Positions 1 to 9,536 of a stretch of 64,000 nucleotides of DNA are shown here, in pieces. Under the pieces are notes generated by a model. That model was not told the DNA's origin, did not search any database, and saw only the letters and a program-made list of their open reading frames with translations. This DNA comes from Ctenosaura bakeri (taxonomy: Eukaryota > Chordata > Lepidosauria > Squamata > Iguanidae), in contig CAOLHI010001302.1 of the NCBI GenBank assembly GCA_948474755.1, positions 186,001 through 250,000 of the forward strand, given 5' to 3'. Within the stretch, counting starts at the first letter, position 1, and each line of letters opens with the position of its first letter. The position numbers and the translations under genes are program-made.

Positions 1-674
1 AACAACAACAATTTTCTCTCCACTGTGCAAATCCCTTCCAAGTCTGCAGTGTTCATGGTTCTCACATAGGGAGGGAAAGTCCCTTCACCTGACTTTGTTC
101 CTCACCATCACCACCCCATTAGACCATGCCATACTCTGGGGCCTCTGGAGGGCCACTTGTGCACTCACTTTCAAAATGTAGCTGGCAACATTCTTCAGGT
201 TCCCCCTGTGTTTCCCCTGTCAACTACATAGCTGTGTCAGAGGTGAGCCAGAAAACATGAACCTGTACAGAAATAGCTTTCTGAATCTTTTCCAAGACAA
301 GATCTAGGGACAAAAAAAGAGTCTTTGAGAGACTACTTGTCAAAGTATCACAACACTCAAGAATCCTTTTTGTTGTCCCCCTCCCAAAAATAAATAAATA
401 AAATCTTCATGTATTCTTTGCATTTGCAAAGGGCAGTTAAAATCATACCAAAGTATTGTAATTCTGGAGTGCGAAAGAGATCTTTATTCTCTCACTGAAC
501 TAGTCTGCTACAATGCACTGCATATGAGGCTTTCCTTAGAGATGGCCCATAAGCACAAACTACAATAGAATACAGGAGACAAAACTATAATCGGTAGAGA
601 CAGGCAGGATCATATTATATCAGTTCTGTAGGTGCTTACTTCTAAAGCCTTAAATATCTGCAAGAGCCCCTCTC
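1..674. other. Intergenic sequence, no supported feature
   Basis: No coding, RNA or recognisable repeat structure could be supported here apart from a short AAAT-rich patch near 389-404. The short open frames at its right edge run into the transposon that starts at 678 and show no conserved motif. Confidence 0.5.
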
Positions 675-677
675 TGA

Positions 678-1207
678 GGGCCTTTCCGCACGAGATGCCA
701 GAAACGCCTCATGGCATTGTAGGAGCAGAGTGTATGGCTGTGTTTCTGCAATGTTTCTGTGATGCGGCATTCCACACCATCCTCCACTTGAGGTGGCGAA
801 GACCACTTTCTCATTCCACACTACAGCATTTGTCACCGCTCCCCTGCTCCACCTATGGCCTGCCCCAGCCCATTTTCATTGGATCTCTTTTCTTTTTAAA
901 TCTTGGGAAGGACGTCCATATGCAGACACGATGTCATGTGTGCTGAGCTGGGCCCACCCTGAACCCACCCATTCCTGCAAGAATGCACTTCAACGATTCC
1001 TCATTTAGTTGTAGAAACATAGTAGAAGTGGTCTGAGGGAGTGGTCTGAGGGAGTGAAAATGCATTTTTTTTCTGTTGCTCAAATATGATGATTTAGCAA
1101 AGGCACACCAGCAACTTAGCATCAGCTTAATAGTGATGACATCATGCGGATGCACACCTCCTCAAGTCATCGCAGTTATGCAGTGATTACACCATGCGGA
1201 AAGGGCC
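678..1207. mobile_element. Non-autonomous TIR DNA transposon (family A)
   Basis: The element begins GGGCCTTTCCGCA and ends TGCGGAAAGGGCC, a near-perfect terminal inverted repeat. It is flanked on both sides by TGA (675-677 and 1208-1210), a 3-base target duplication. Its interior holds a CT-rich stretch (about 826-900) and a short direct duplication of GTGGTCTGAGGGA near 1,028-1,052. A second, longer relative lies at 29,262-30,385 and shares the CACTACAGCAT block, the CT-rich block and the GTGATGAC block near the right end. There is no transposase frame. The superfamily is uncertain: 3-base duplications suggest PIF/Harbinger-like or another DDE group, but the target is not TWA. Confidence 0.75.
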
Positions 1208-1364
1208 TGAGACTCTCAGTGAAGTGGAAAGAGTCAGAAAGAAGGGAGGAGAGAGAGAACCTCCAATTAGTTGTAACATCAAAATTACAGAAAACTGCCC
1301 CTGTGGAGATTGATTTTGTCTGTTTTAGTGTACTTTCTGCTTTTAATATGATGTGCTTATGATA

Positions 1365-1367
1365 GCT

Positions 1368-1401
<34 letters not shown>

Positions 1402-1413
1402 TTGTTGTTGTTT
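1365..1413. repeat. (GCT)n/(GTT)n microsatellite
   Basis: An uninterrupted run of GCT and GTT triplets. Runs of GTTGTT are also the reverse complement of the CAA-rich tails of the SINEs in this window, so it may be the leftover tail of a lost minus-strand SINE. Confidence 0.9.
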
Positions 1414-2114
1414 TACATACATTTAAACTGCTTTGGTCTCTATAAGGGAAGTTTTCAATTGTTTTAAGTAGCAATCAAAATGAATAGGGATGGACCAACC
1501 AAATCCTCGAATCCTCAGCAAGACTTGAGATTCACGAATCTAAATCCCTGCACCAAAATAGGCACATCAAAGCTTTCGAATCCACCAACCAAATAGTTTG
1601 TGGGAGCCCAGGATGCCTGAAAACCTGGGAGACCAGATACACAAGGGGAGATGGCAAGTAGGTGAGTTTTTCCCTTGGATTAATAATGACCTTTGCTAAC
1701 AATTTCAGAAATTACATCTGGGGTTGTATTCTAATATATTTAAATTGAACATTTAACATTTAAGTTCAGCACTATTTTCTGTGCTGAAGATCAACGACAT
1801 GTATCAGTTCTGGGGTCAGTGGCTCTGACATCTATCAGAAGTAGTGGGGCAGAGGGCAAGGTCACACAATCTCATCCAGTGATTGCCACATGTAGGCCAG
1901 TGTACCTCCTTCCACAAGACCAGTGCCTGGTTGTAAACCTATAGCTAGAATAGGATGAGAAATGAAATATCTGTCATGGTTTCTCGTGAGCCACATGACA
2001 AATCACATGTAACAGATAGAAAAAATTGTTTTCACAAATTGGCACTTTCAGGGCCCACCAAAGGCTTGATTGGCTGGAAGGTACAGTCTTCTTGAGATTT
2101 CAAGGACAGCTGAA

Positions 2115-2280
2115 AGATTCCTTTGCAGAGCTCCCTTGCAAACCTCTTTCATACACAATTCTGGGGTTTGTAGTTTTTCAAGATGTCACAGCCTTCTCTG
2201 CCAAAGTGTGCTGTTAGGTCATCAAACTAATAACCCCAGGATGCCATAAGGAGCTATGCAACGAAACTCCAGTTTTGACC
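2115..2280. mobile_element. Old near-palindromic MITE (family B-related)
   Basis: The left arm contains ATTCTGGGGTTTGTAGTTTT and the right arm contains AAACTAATAACCCCAGGATGCC, the diagnostic arms of the palindromic MITE seen intact at 32,088-32,289. The copy is diverged, its ends are not recognisable, and no target duplication was identified. Confidence 0.5.
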
Positions 2281-2306
2281 TGGATTAGCTTTGTACTGTA
2301 GTATGT

Positions 2307-2373
2307 GGCCCTGTTTATACAGGCAGGAAAATGTGGGATTAATCCACATTTTCCTGCTTGTGTAGAAAGTGCC
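2307..2373. mobile_element. 67-base hairpin MITE
   Basis: An almost complete inverted repeat. GGCCCTGTTTATACAGG followed by CAGGAAAATGTGGGATT folds onto AATCCACATTTTCCTG and a right end reading GGCACTTTCTACACAAGC on the minus strand. The outer bases resemble the GGCCMTTTYYRCAC ends of families A, B, C and the CpG-rich family, so it may be an extreme deletion derivative of the same group. Flanking 3-mers (TGT, TTC) do not match. Confidence 0.6.
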
Positions 2374-2515
2374 TTCATGTCATTTTCAGTCTGGGGAGAT
2401 CCTGAGGCAAAACTATGGCAATTGTCCTGGCCAGATTTCTTCAGAGGGAGGTTTGCGTTTGCCTAAGCTTTTGCTAAGGCTGAGAGAATGTATCTTGCCC
2501 AAGATTATCTTTCCT
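2374..2515 (-). mobile_element. CORE/MIR-type tRNA SINE fragment
   Basis: The plus strand reads GAGGTTTGCGTTTGCC followed by AAGGCTGAGAGAATGT and CTTGCCCAAGATTA. On the minus strand this is the CORE region (CTTGGGCAAG, then CTCTCAGCCT) of the SINE seen better at 6,281-6,488. The tRNA head is missing. Confidence 0.6.
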
Positions 2516-2651
2516 TCCCTTGCTTTTTAAATCCTTTTTGTTAAAAAAAAAAAAAAGGATTTGAAAGATTCGAGATTCATGTGATTTGTGGATTCCCAGA
2601 ATCTTCCAGGGATTTGGAAAATTCTGGATTCATCCCATCCCTAAAAGTGAA

Positions 2652-2987
2652 TAAATACAGGAGGTTTGTCTGTGTGGAGAGGGGGAGAATTTCTTTCTGC
2701 AGCTGACCTTGAAATAGTGAATCATTTGTTACCTTATTTTCCAAAGCTGAATTTTGTTTTAATTTTGCCCTCCCCAACTTTTCATGCTATTACAAGTAAG
2801 ATTTCCGGTTACTATCTTCTAGGGGGAAACAAAACAAAACAAAAGGAAAAGGAAAAAAGATAAAAGAAAAGCAAATACTACCTGCAACAATACACCATCT
2901 AGCATTTGGGTAGACTGACATAACTGTAAGTACTTCCCTTCTCTTCTTAACTGTACCTTTTTTATATTATACTGTTCCCAAATGCAA

Positions 2988-3018
<31 letters not shown>

Positions 3019-4080
3019 AATGTATGAATGTATTTCTTCAGTTCTGAGTCCATTTTAATCAGTTCCATGTCATAATGTGCCAACCTTGGTTTAGAAATGT
3101 TCCAGTCTTCACAAGTAGCAGCTGACTACATGAATAATACAGAACACAGAGACAGTTGCAATGTCTGTAATCATGGCATTCAGTCCTCTTGGAATGTTGC
3201 AAAGCAAACCCTTGTCATGATTATTTTATCAGACCACAGTCTGTAAGAATGAATTAGGTATGTTTGGAATAAGTCTTCCATAGAAAATCACTATTAAAAA
3301 ATCACAATAGAGATGTAGAGTAAATGGATAGGTATAGGAGGAGGCAAGGAATAGAAGCTATCATAAATCCATAGGATTCCAAATATTTCCTCTTAAATTC
3401 TGGTCAGATCTTAATTTAACATGCAAGAAACCAACAATGAAATGGAAAGCAATTGGAGAACAAGGAGAAAGAAGAGCAGGGAGGTATCCTATTACATTAC
3501 GGATAATATTTAAAAAAAAATCCCAGCATGCCTCAGAACATCTCAAGAAAGGTGCCATTTTGCTGCTGCCTTCATGAGACTGAGAAATATAGGAGAGGGG
3601 ACAAGATTACCAAAAAGCTGGAAAGCCAAAACTACACAGCTGATACCAATTTTGCCAGCCTGATGTGCTGGGAAATATTCAAAGATTATATGCAAGCTTA
3701 AGACCCTTAAAACCCTTCTCTTGTGTACAGTTTAAGAATCAAGTCTGTTCTTAACCAAAATGTTAAAGTGATGTGCTTCTTCTCTAGAAGATGTGAAAGC
3801 TTTGCAATGTGGACAATACTATATTATGTGCTATAAACAATTTCTGATATTGTATTTACTGTTCACAACAATGATTTGCATTACAAAGAAAGGAATAAAG
3901 GATTCAAAGCTTTTCAGATAGGTACATAATAATGATGTGATAATGATTGAATTATTGTTACCAGCTATTAACCTTAAAATTAGGTTGATCAGCATATTAT
4001 GACCTATTAAGTATATCAGCATATTATTGTCCAGAATATTATGGCCCAGTATATTAAGTCATATACAGTTTCAGTATAGT
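2652..4080. other. Intergenic AT-rich stretch, nothing supported
   Basis: Contains an A-rich AAAATAAAAAAA tract at about 2,987-3,020 and otherwise unassigned sequence. No frame shows a conserved motif or plausible exon. Confidence 0.4.
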
Positions 4081-4083
4081 ACA

Positions 4084-4114
4084 GATACACACATACACAC
4101 ACACATACACACAG
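4084..4114. repeat. (CA)n microsatellite
   Basis: Imperfect CACACATA repeats. The overlapping open frames contain His-Thr runs encoded by this repeat and are not real genes. Confidence 0.85.
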
Positions 4115-4533
4115 AGAGAATTAATGGAATCATAGATGTCATGGCCTTGAGCTCATCCATTGTCCAGTGGTTGGATAGCTCCCCACCCACCAAGCCAGCG
4201 ATGAGAAAGAGGGCTCTGTGTGTGCTTGCAAAACAATTGGCTGTCCTAGGATTTGGGTTTGCACTACCCATGGGAAAATCCAACCAAAAGAGCAATTATT
4301 TTTATGTTAGAGCAGTGTCTTCACAGCATCTTGGCCTGAATGCATTATCCAAAGGTACTTATGTGGACTTTTGGGATTTTCCCCACTTCTTGCCCCTATT
4401 ATCCTTTTCCTGTCTCCTCAGGGGTTTCTCATCTTTCTGGCACAGTTTTTGAACATTTAGGGGAGTTCAAAGAATGAAAATTGCTCTTCTGATTGAAACT
4501 GCACTGTTAGAAGAAAGGATTAATTGAATACAA

Positions 4534-4540
<7 letters not shown>

Positions 4541-4566
<26 letters not shown>
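4541..4566. repeat. (TG)n microsatellite
   Basis: About 13 uninterrupted TG units. Confidence 0.95.
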
Positions 4567-4567
<1 letters not shown>

Positions 4568-4739
4568 AATTTCTTGAGAAAGAGTTTGGTGATTTCTAAA
4601 CAGCATCTTGTTATTAAGTGCATATAAAACACAATAAACTAAAAATGAAAACAAACAATACACTTAAAAATAATTAATATAACCTTGACAAGAAATTGTA
4701 CATGCCTGTGAGACTTGCAACAATGGTTTGCATAATGTA

Positions 4740-4941
4740 AAGCCTTTCCACACTACACAGTTATAGTGCTATCATTCAACTTTTAACCTCCTGTAGAATT
4801 CTGGGGTTTGTAGTTTCCTGAGGCCAAAGAACTCTCTGGCTGAGAATTCCAAATGTCCTTCCTTAAACTGCAAACCCCAGGATTCCATAGGAAGTTGAAA
4901 GTGGAATAAGATCACTATAACAGTGTAATGCTGAAAGGTCC
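4740..4941. mobile_element. Near-palindromic MITE, family B copy 1
   Basis: A 202-base element in which the left arm (ACACAGTTATAGTGC, then GAATTCTGGGGTTTGTAG) is the reverse complement of the right arm (CAAACCCCAGGATTCC, then CACTATAACAGTGT). Its ends, AAGCCTTTC and GGACCTTTC on the minus strand, match the shared GGCCMTTTC terminus. GTA at 4737-4739 is repeated at 4942-4944 as a 3-base target duplication. A single-stranded transcript would fold into a long hairpin. No coding capacity. Confidence 0.8.
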
Positions 4942-4949
4942 GTAATGAA

Positions 4950-5381
4950 GGCCCTTTTCGCACCTTAACTCATTGCGACAGTGGGGAGCGGTGCTTGCAC
5001 AAGCAGCCACTTGCACGAGCTGCTCACGACAGCCCTTTTTGCATCCCACATCACCTTCCGTGTGGCGTGACCGTTGCACTCGCGCTCCACCCCTTCCTTC
5101 CCCAGCGCAGTCTGGGAGCTATAGGCTGCGTGGAGGAAAGGAAGCGTGACTGGGCCAGCTTTCCAACACACCGCACACAGGTAAGTGCACGAGGGTGTCG
5201 CAAGCATTGCGCAAGCACACAGTATTTTCGGCTTAAAGCCGAAAATAAAAAAATGAGCACGTGCCCCACTTTAGCCTCATGAGTGTCGCACGAGTGGGAG
5301 TGAGTCATATGGAGCGACGCTCCCATTCACGTGACGCTCAAGGGGCACTCACACACACAAAAAAAGTATGCAAAAAGGGCC
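4950..5381. mobile_element. CpG-rich TIR element, copy 1
   Basis: The ends are GGCCCTTTTCGCACC and, on the minus strand, GGCCCTTTTTGCATAC. The interior carries the family's landmarks: CCCCTTCCTTCC near 5,090, GGTAAGTGC near 5,180, a perfect 12-base stem (TATTTTCGGCTT, 5,223-5,234, pairing with 5,236-5,247) and a second imperfect hairpin around AGCGACGCTCCC (about 5,270-5,345). Flanking 3-mers GAA and CTA do not match, so one edge may have been altered. Overlapping open frames are by-products of its GC content. Confidence 0.75.
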
Positions 5382-5384
5382 CTA

Positions 5385-5603
5385 GATTCCTTTCACACCA
5401 CAAATAAAACACTATGATCCTACTTTAAGTGCCATGACTGTATCCTATAAAATCCTGAAGCTTGTAGTTTGGTAACTAGAGGAGTTCTCTGGTTAAGAAT
5501 CTTAAATGCCCCTCTCTAAACTTCTAATTCCTGAATTCTATGTGATAGAACCATGAAAGTTATAGTGGAATAATATTGCTATAATTATATAATGTGAAAG
5601 GGG
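5385..5603. mobile_element. Diverged near-palindromic MITE related to family B
   Basis: The left end GATTCCTTTCACACCAC and the right end, GATCCCCTTTCACATT on the minus strand, form an inverted repeat. The interior keeps diverged versions of the family B arms (GAAGCTTGTAGTTTGG, then TCTAATTCCTGAATTC). It directly abuts the CpG-rich element at 4,950-5,381. Confidence 0.55.
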
Positions 5604-5689
5604 ATCTAGTGAGTTCATGGTTGAGGTGAGAATTCAATTAGCATTTTTTTTTTTTAAACCCGCAAAGCACTATTTTTATCTTACATCTT

Positions 5690-6110
5690 TTATGTTCTTT
5701 ATTTATGTGTTAAGAACATAATTAATTAATTTAAATAATTAATTGATTACTTGTTAGCTGATGCCCAAATTACAGTCCCAAGATGGCTTACATAAAAGTT
5801 TTCCAAGCAACTACCAATGCTATAAAAGTATTTGTGAATACAACAAAGTAGCAATTAAAATAGAAGCAATTAAATTAAGGGATTCAGTACAAAATCAACA
5901 TAGTAAAGGAGCAATTAAAAAGTGGGGAGGTTGATTTTTCACCTGAAACTAAAAAAATGTTAAGCTTGGTGTCTGGCCTTCAAGTGGGGCCTCAGCTAAG
6001 AAGTTGCCCTCCTGAACACTCTCCATAGCAGTCAAAGCAATTTAAATTATTCCTTGCCTATGTGTATACCATGTAAGGATGTAAGGATCAATTAGGCAAT
6101 TGTATCCAGT
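5690..6110 (-). mobile_element. L2-group LINE 3' region, diverged
   Basis: TTATTTATG near 5,700, then CAAGATGGCTTACATAAAA, then repeated AATTAAAA blocks resemble the reverse complement of the 3' tail of squamate L2-type LINEs (TAAGCC..., poly-AT, ATAAATAAA). The copy is old and no protein motif survives. Confidence 0.4.
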
Positions 6111-6280
6111 TTTTTGTTTGTGAATTTAAGCTTGCATAAGTGAACAGCATGGGTGACCTTCTAATCCAATTTACAAAAGTCCCTTTACATTTGACATGCC
6201 ATGTTAACAGTGTTCCATTCTCTCTCTTGCTCCAAAATGCTGGAAAACTAGTGCTTTAAGGGCTTGTATAGATATATAGA

Positions 6281-6488
6281 TAGCCAGTGTGGTGTAGTGG
6301 TTTGAGAGTTGAGCTATGACAGTGGAGATCAGACTTCAGTTCCCCAGTCAGTCATGGAAACCCAATGGATGTCCTTGGGCATGTCATATACTCTCAACCC
6401 TAGAAAACCCTGTGATAAGTTTGTCTTAGGGTCACCATAAGTCAGAAATGACTCAAGGACACACACCACCACCAACAGCAGCAGCAGA
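6281..6488 (+). mobile_element. CORE/MIR-type tRNA-derived SINE
   Basis: The best copy in the window. A tRNA-like head with an A box (TGGTGTAGTGG, 6,290-6,300) is followed by a decayed B-box area (ACTTCAGTTCC), a CORE-like block (CCTTGGGCATGTCA), then TAGGGTCACCATAAGTCAG and a tail of CACACCACCACCAACAGCAGCAG. Such SINEs are transcribed by RNA polymerase III and mobilised by a LINE in trans. It is not expected to be active given its divergence. Confidence 0.8.
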
Positions 6489-7705
6489 GATGCATTACTT
6501 AGGAAAATTTATGTTATCCTTTTGTTGTTCATTCCAATTTCAGCCTTATCTGAAACTGAGAATTTAATTCATAATCAACTTGAGCAGGTGGAATGAAAGT
6601 GCAACCTGCCTGTTCCTGGAGAGACGGAGCTGTACCCAACTCCAGCTGTTGTTTTATATCAAGGTGAGGGCCTTGTGGAAGAAGACACTGAATACCTCTC
6701 TCCCCATAGTCCATAAAAGTACATATTCAGGTAATACTCAATTACATCTGCCCATGATACTTATGGCTAGCTTATATTAATCACTAGCCCATGTTTGTAT
6801 ATAATGCATTTCCATTAGTCCTTTCCCTCTTATTTGTCTTTTTTGTACTTCTTTTTTTTTTAAAAAAAAAAAACTCAAATAAAAGCAAATTTATTACAGA
6901 ACATTTCAGATATAGAGACTGAACTGGAGGTGAATCAGTAACTGGGAGGAGAAGTATATAAGAAATCTCTATCCTTCACTTACTCTTGTGAGTGATCATA
7001 TATTTTTTCTGTAGGTTTTTGTGCTTAACAATAACAAGTGTTCTACAGAGCAGACATGCTGTAGAGGCTTTTCATCTGTTTCTAGTTCTTAAGCAGATCT
7101 GTTGCAGCCAGCTTTCATATTCATGTCTTTGGGGCCTCTGGGTATTGGAGCTCGTGTCAGAAAAAAAAATGCATTGAGTAAAACTGATATTTTTATTTAT
7201 TTACACCAAGATGCAAGAGGAGTTGGTGTTAGAAAAGAATTTCAAGACAGAATACTGAAATGAAGAAGACATCCATGTACATAAGTTAAAGGTAACTATG
7301 AAAAAAAAACCACTAAGAAGTAGGATATAAAAGCAGCTTCAGGCTTCCATCACTATGGGTGGCTGTTATCCGTTCTATTTTTTTTCTCTCTCAGATTTTT
7401 CTGCTTTAAAACACCTTCCATATCAGTATCTCAGAAGGAAATCCTGCAAATAAGGCAAAGGAACATGTACAGAGAAAGAGAGAGAGAGACAGAAAGTGTG
7501 CAGGGATGGGATGAAAATAGATTGTGATCTACTTATGATTATCTGGGTAATTTCAACTTGAATGACTTATAATAACAGAATAATGCTTGCATCTCAGGGC
7601 TATTTCATTTTTGATACCAATTATAGTCATTCCTCCACATGCTCCAGTTTAGCATTTTTCGATTTGATTATTAACAAATTATTTCCCATCACCTCTGCCA
7701 CTGCC
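6489..7705. other. Intergenic sequence, nothing supported
   Basis: Unassigned AT-rich DNA with homopolymer T/A runs near 6,850-6,872 and a short GA-rich patch near 7,476-7,490. No exon-like frame. Confidence 0.4.
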
Positions 7706-7832
7706 CTACATCATTTTTAATAGGGGCTTATGAGTTTTGCCTCACATTTGCAGTCTCTCTGCAAGCCTCATGAGACTGAGAGAGACTGAGAATGTGAGGC
7801 AAGGCTTATAAGTCCCCATTAAAAATGACATA
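7706..7832. mobile_element. Palindromic MITE-like inverted repeat (127 bases)
   Basis: The left arm runs CTACATCATTTTTAATAGG, then GCCTCACATTTGCAGTCTC. The right arm reads CTATGTCATTTTTAATGG, then GCCTCACATTCTCAGTCTC on the minus strand. The arms are about 60 bases each, around a short centre. The TA at each edge suggests a mariner-type target but is not proof. Confidence 0.6.
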
Positions 7833-7882
7833 GAGCAGCAACCCAGGAAGCAGCAAGCTCTGCTAGCTGACTGCCTCTGCCT

Positions 7883-8495
7883 TGTCAAGGAACCTTACCA
7901 CTGAAAGGTAGAACTGGGCATCTTGCATGCCTCCTATTGTGTGTCAGACAGGCCAGCAGCAATTAGCAAGCTGGTAGATGAGGGTTATTATTCACAGCAT
8001 GGAGAAAGAGAGAGAGAGAGAGAGAATAGCCCAAGGAAAATCCAAATTATAGCCCAAAGTCTAGAGTTCCAAATTATCCAAATCCACAGGGGCAAACCAG
8101 AAGCATGGTCAAGGCACACAAAGGTCCAAGGAGAGTCAGAATTCAGGAAGCAAGGTATTAGCATGGGTTTCAATGATCAATAAGATTGGTGGTCTATCAT
8201 GGGAAGATAGGCCAGCTGTTTGTCTATTATAGGCTAATGATGTTGACACGGATGTTCCCTCTTTAGCCCTTGTTTGTTGTATAAGTGAGTCGAACATCCG
8301 AGCCTCTCCCTTTCTTGCTGTTGTTCTGCCAAGGCAGGTGCCTGTGTTGCTTCTTCCTCAACTCTTGTCACTGCTTGGCCCTTCAGTTCCCCTTGTTCTC
8401 GTCCCTGCTGCTGGTTGTTGTCTTCCTCTGGGCTCTCTATTTCCTCTGACTCAGAACTTTTCTCATTTTCTGGGTCTTCAAAGCAGAGCATGACA
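7883..8495 (-). mobile_element. Candidate LTR (Gypsy-like), minus strand
   Basis: On the minus strand the segment begins TGTCATGCTCTGC directly after a purine run (GGTGGGGGA, a plausible polypurine tract) and ends TTGACA. It thus has TGTCA/TGACA inverted ends and a length of 613 bases, in the normal LTR range. A Glu/Gln-rich open frame of about 100 codons (8,542-8,234, minus) crosses its start; it shows no retroviral motif and I do not call it a gene. No second LTR was found nearby, so it would be a solo or 3' remnant. Assignment to Gypsy is inference. Confidence 0.4.
8002..8027. repeat. (GA)n microsatellite
   Basis: GAGAAAGAGAGAGAGAGAGAG run. Confidence 0.9.
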
Positions 8496-8629
8496 TCCCC
8501 CACCAAGAATTCAAATGTATTCAAAAGCCTATAGATATTCACTGTTTTTCCGATTTCATCGGAGTCCTCTGCCTAAACCTCCATGAATATGGAGTGATGA
8601 CTGTAATTAATTCTAATCAATGATAGCTC

Positions 8630-8816
8630 ATTGTTGTTGTTGTGTGTCTTCCAGTCATTATTTCAAGTTATGATGCCCCTAAAGGGAACAATCATGGGAT
8701 TTTCTGGGGCTGAGAATATGTGATTCATCAGAGGTTTTCCATGGCCAAGTGCAAAATCAAACCCTGGTTTCCGGGGTCATAGTTCAGCACTCAAACGACT
8801 GCACAATACTGGCTAT
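8630..8816 (-). mobile_element. CORE/MIR-type tRNA SINE, full-length but diverged
   Basis: The plus strand begins with the tail complement (TTGTTGTTGTTGTGTGTC), then CAAGTTATGATGCCCC, GGGGCTGAGAATATGTG and TTTCCATGGCCAAG. It ends at the tRNA head with ACCCTGGTTTCCGGGGTC and CAAACGACTGCACAATACTGGC. The order is the reverse of the copy at 6,281-6,488. Confidence 0.75.
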
Positions 8817-9536
8817 CAATAAAAGCCTACCTCCATTCTAAAGCAATGCACAAAGTGATAAGTCACTAGGCCAGTAGATAGTGCACAGTGAACTTCCTGG
8901 AAAAAGGACAGGAAGCATTAAAGATTAGTCCAGATGCTTGCTGTTTGCCAGTAGTTTAGAGTAAGGAACTAGAGAGATAGTTATTCAAAATCCAGTTTGT
9001 TTTGTTTTTCGGTTTGTTTGTTAGAGCTAAAAGAATACAGAATTTATTTTTGTGAAATACAATTTCCTAGAGTGAAACTTGCCTGATTTTGACTCCAGGT
9101 ATGCACCTGTGTGCCTAGATACATCTATATAGCAAGATAGAACAAAAATTCTTCCTTCCTTGTGTATGGAAGGTATGTGGACAGAGGAAAATGATGAGGT
9201 GGAAAAGCTGAATATTTGTTAACGGTGGAATACAATAAGAACAATGAGCAAGAAAAAGAGTGGATGGAACAGTTGTCATGTGTCAAGTTGGCCAGGCTTT
9301 AATTCTAGTCATGACACCAAGTACTATTTACATGTTTAGCTGGCCTGTATTCCCAGTTTTCATTTTAAAAGATAATTCTGTCTTCCTCCACTATATCAGT
9401 GTCATATTTTAATTATCATGGTTTTAGCCAGAAATTTGTAGGGTTGGTAAGGTTTTAAAAGTGACCAGAATATCCTTAAAAACAGTGGAACTGAGAATTA
9501 GTTCAGTTTAGTGCTGCAGTGAAGGCAGCAGTCAAG

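Larger units (their letters stand above)
1485..2643. mobile_element. hAT-type non-autonomous DNA transposon, about 1.16 kb, with nested insertions
   Basis: The left end TAGGGATGGACCAACC and the right end, which reads TAGGGATGGGATGAATCC on the minus strand, form an imperfect terminal inverted repeat; both continue into AAATCC-type subterminal repeats. The flanks are AAAATGAA (1477-1484) and AAAGTGAA (2644-2651), an 8-base duplication matching at 7 of 8 positions, as expected for hAT elements. No transposase is encoded. Its middle has been invaded by an old palindromic MITE (about 2,115-2,280), a 67-base hairpin MITE (2,307-2,373) and a SINE fragment (2,374-2,515). Confidence 0.75.

Noticed and set aside
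1365..1413. CRISPR-like array or tandem gene repeat
   Set aside because: Simple triplet microsatellite; no spacer structure, and the genome is a vertebrate.
4027..4452. 141-codon plus-strand frame
   Set aside because: Begins in a CA microsatellite, has no recognisable domain and no splice or codon-usage support.
6281..6488. tRNA gene
   Set aside because: Only an A box and a decayed B box remain; the sequence continues directly into the CORE SINE body and cannot form a full cloverleaf.
8234..8542. Glu/Gln-rich 102-codon minus-strand frame as a gag-like gene
   Set aside because: No gag, protease or zinc-knuckle motif, and it straddles the start of a candidate LTR; better explained as chance reading of the LTR.
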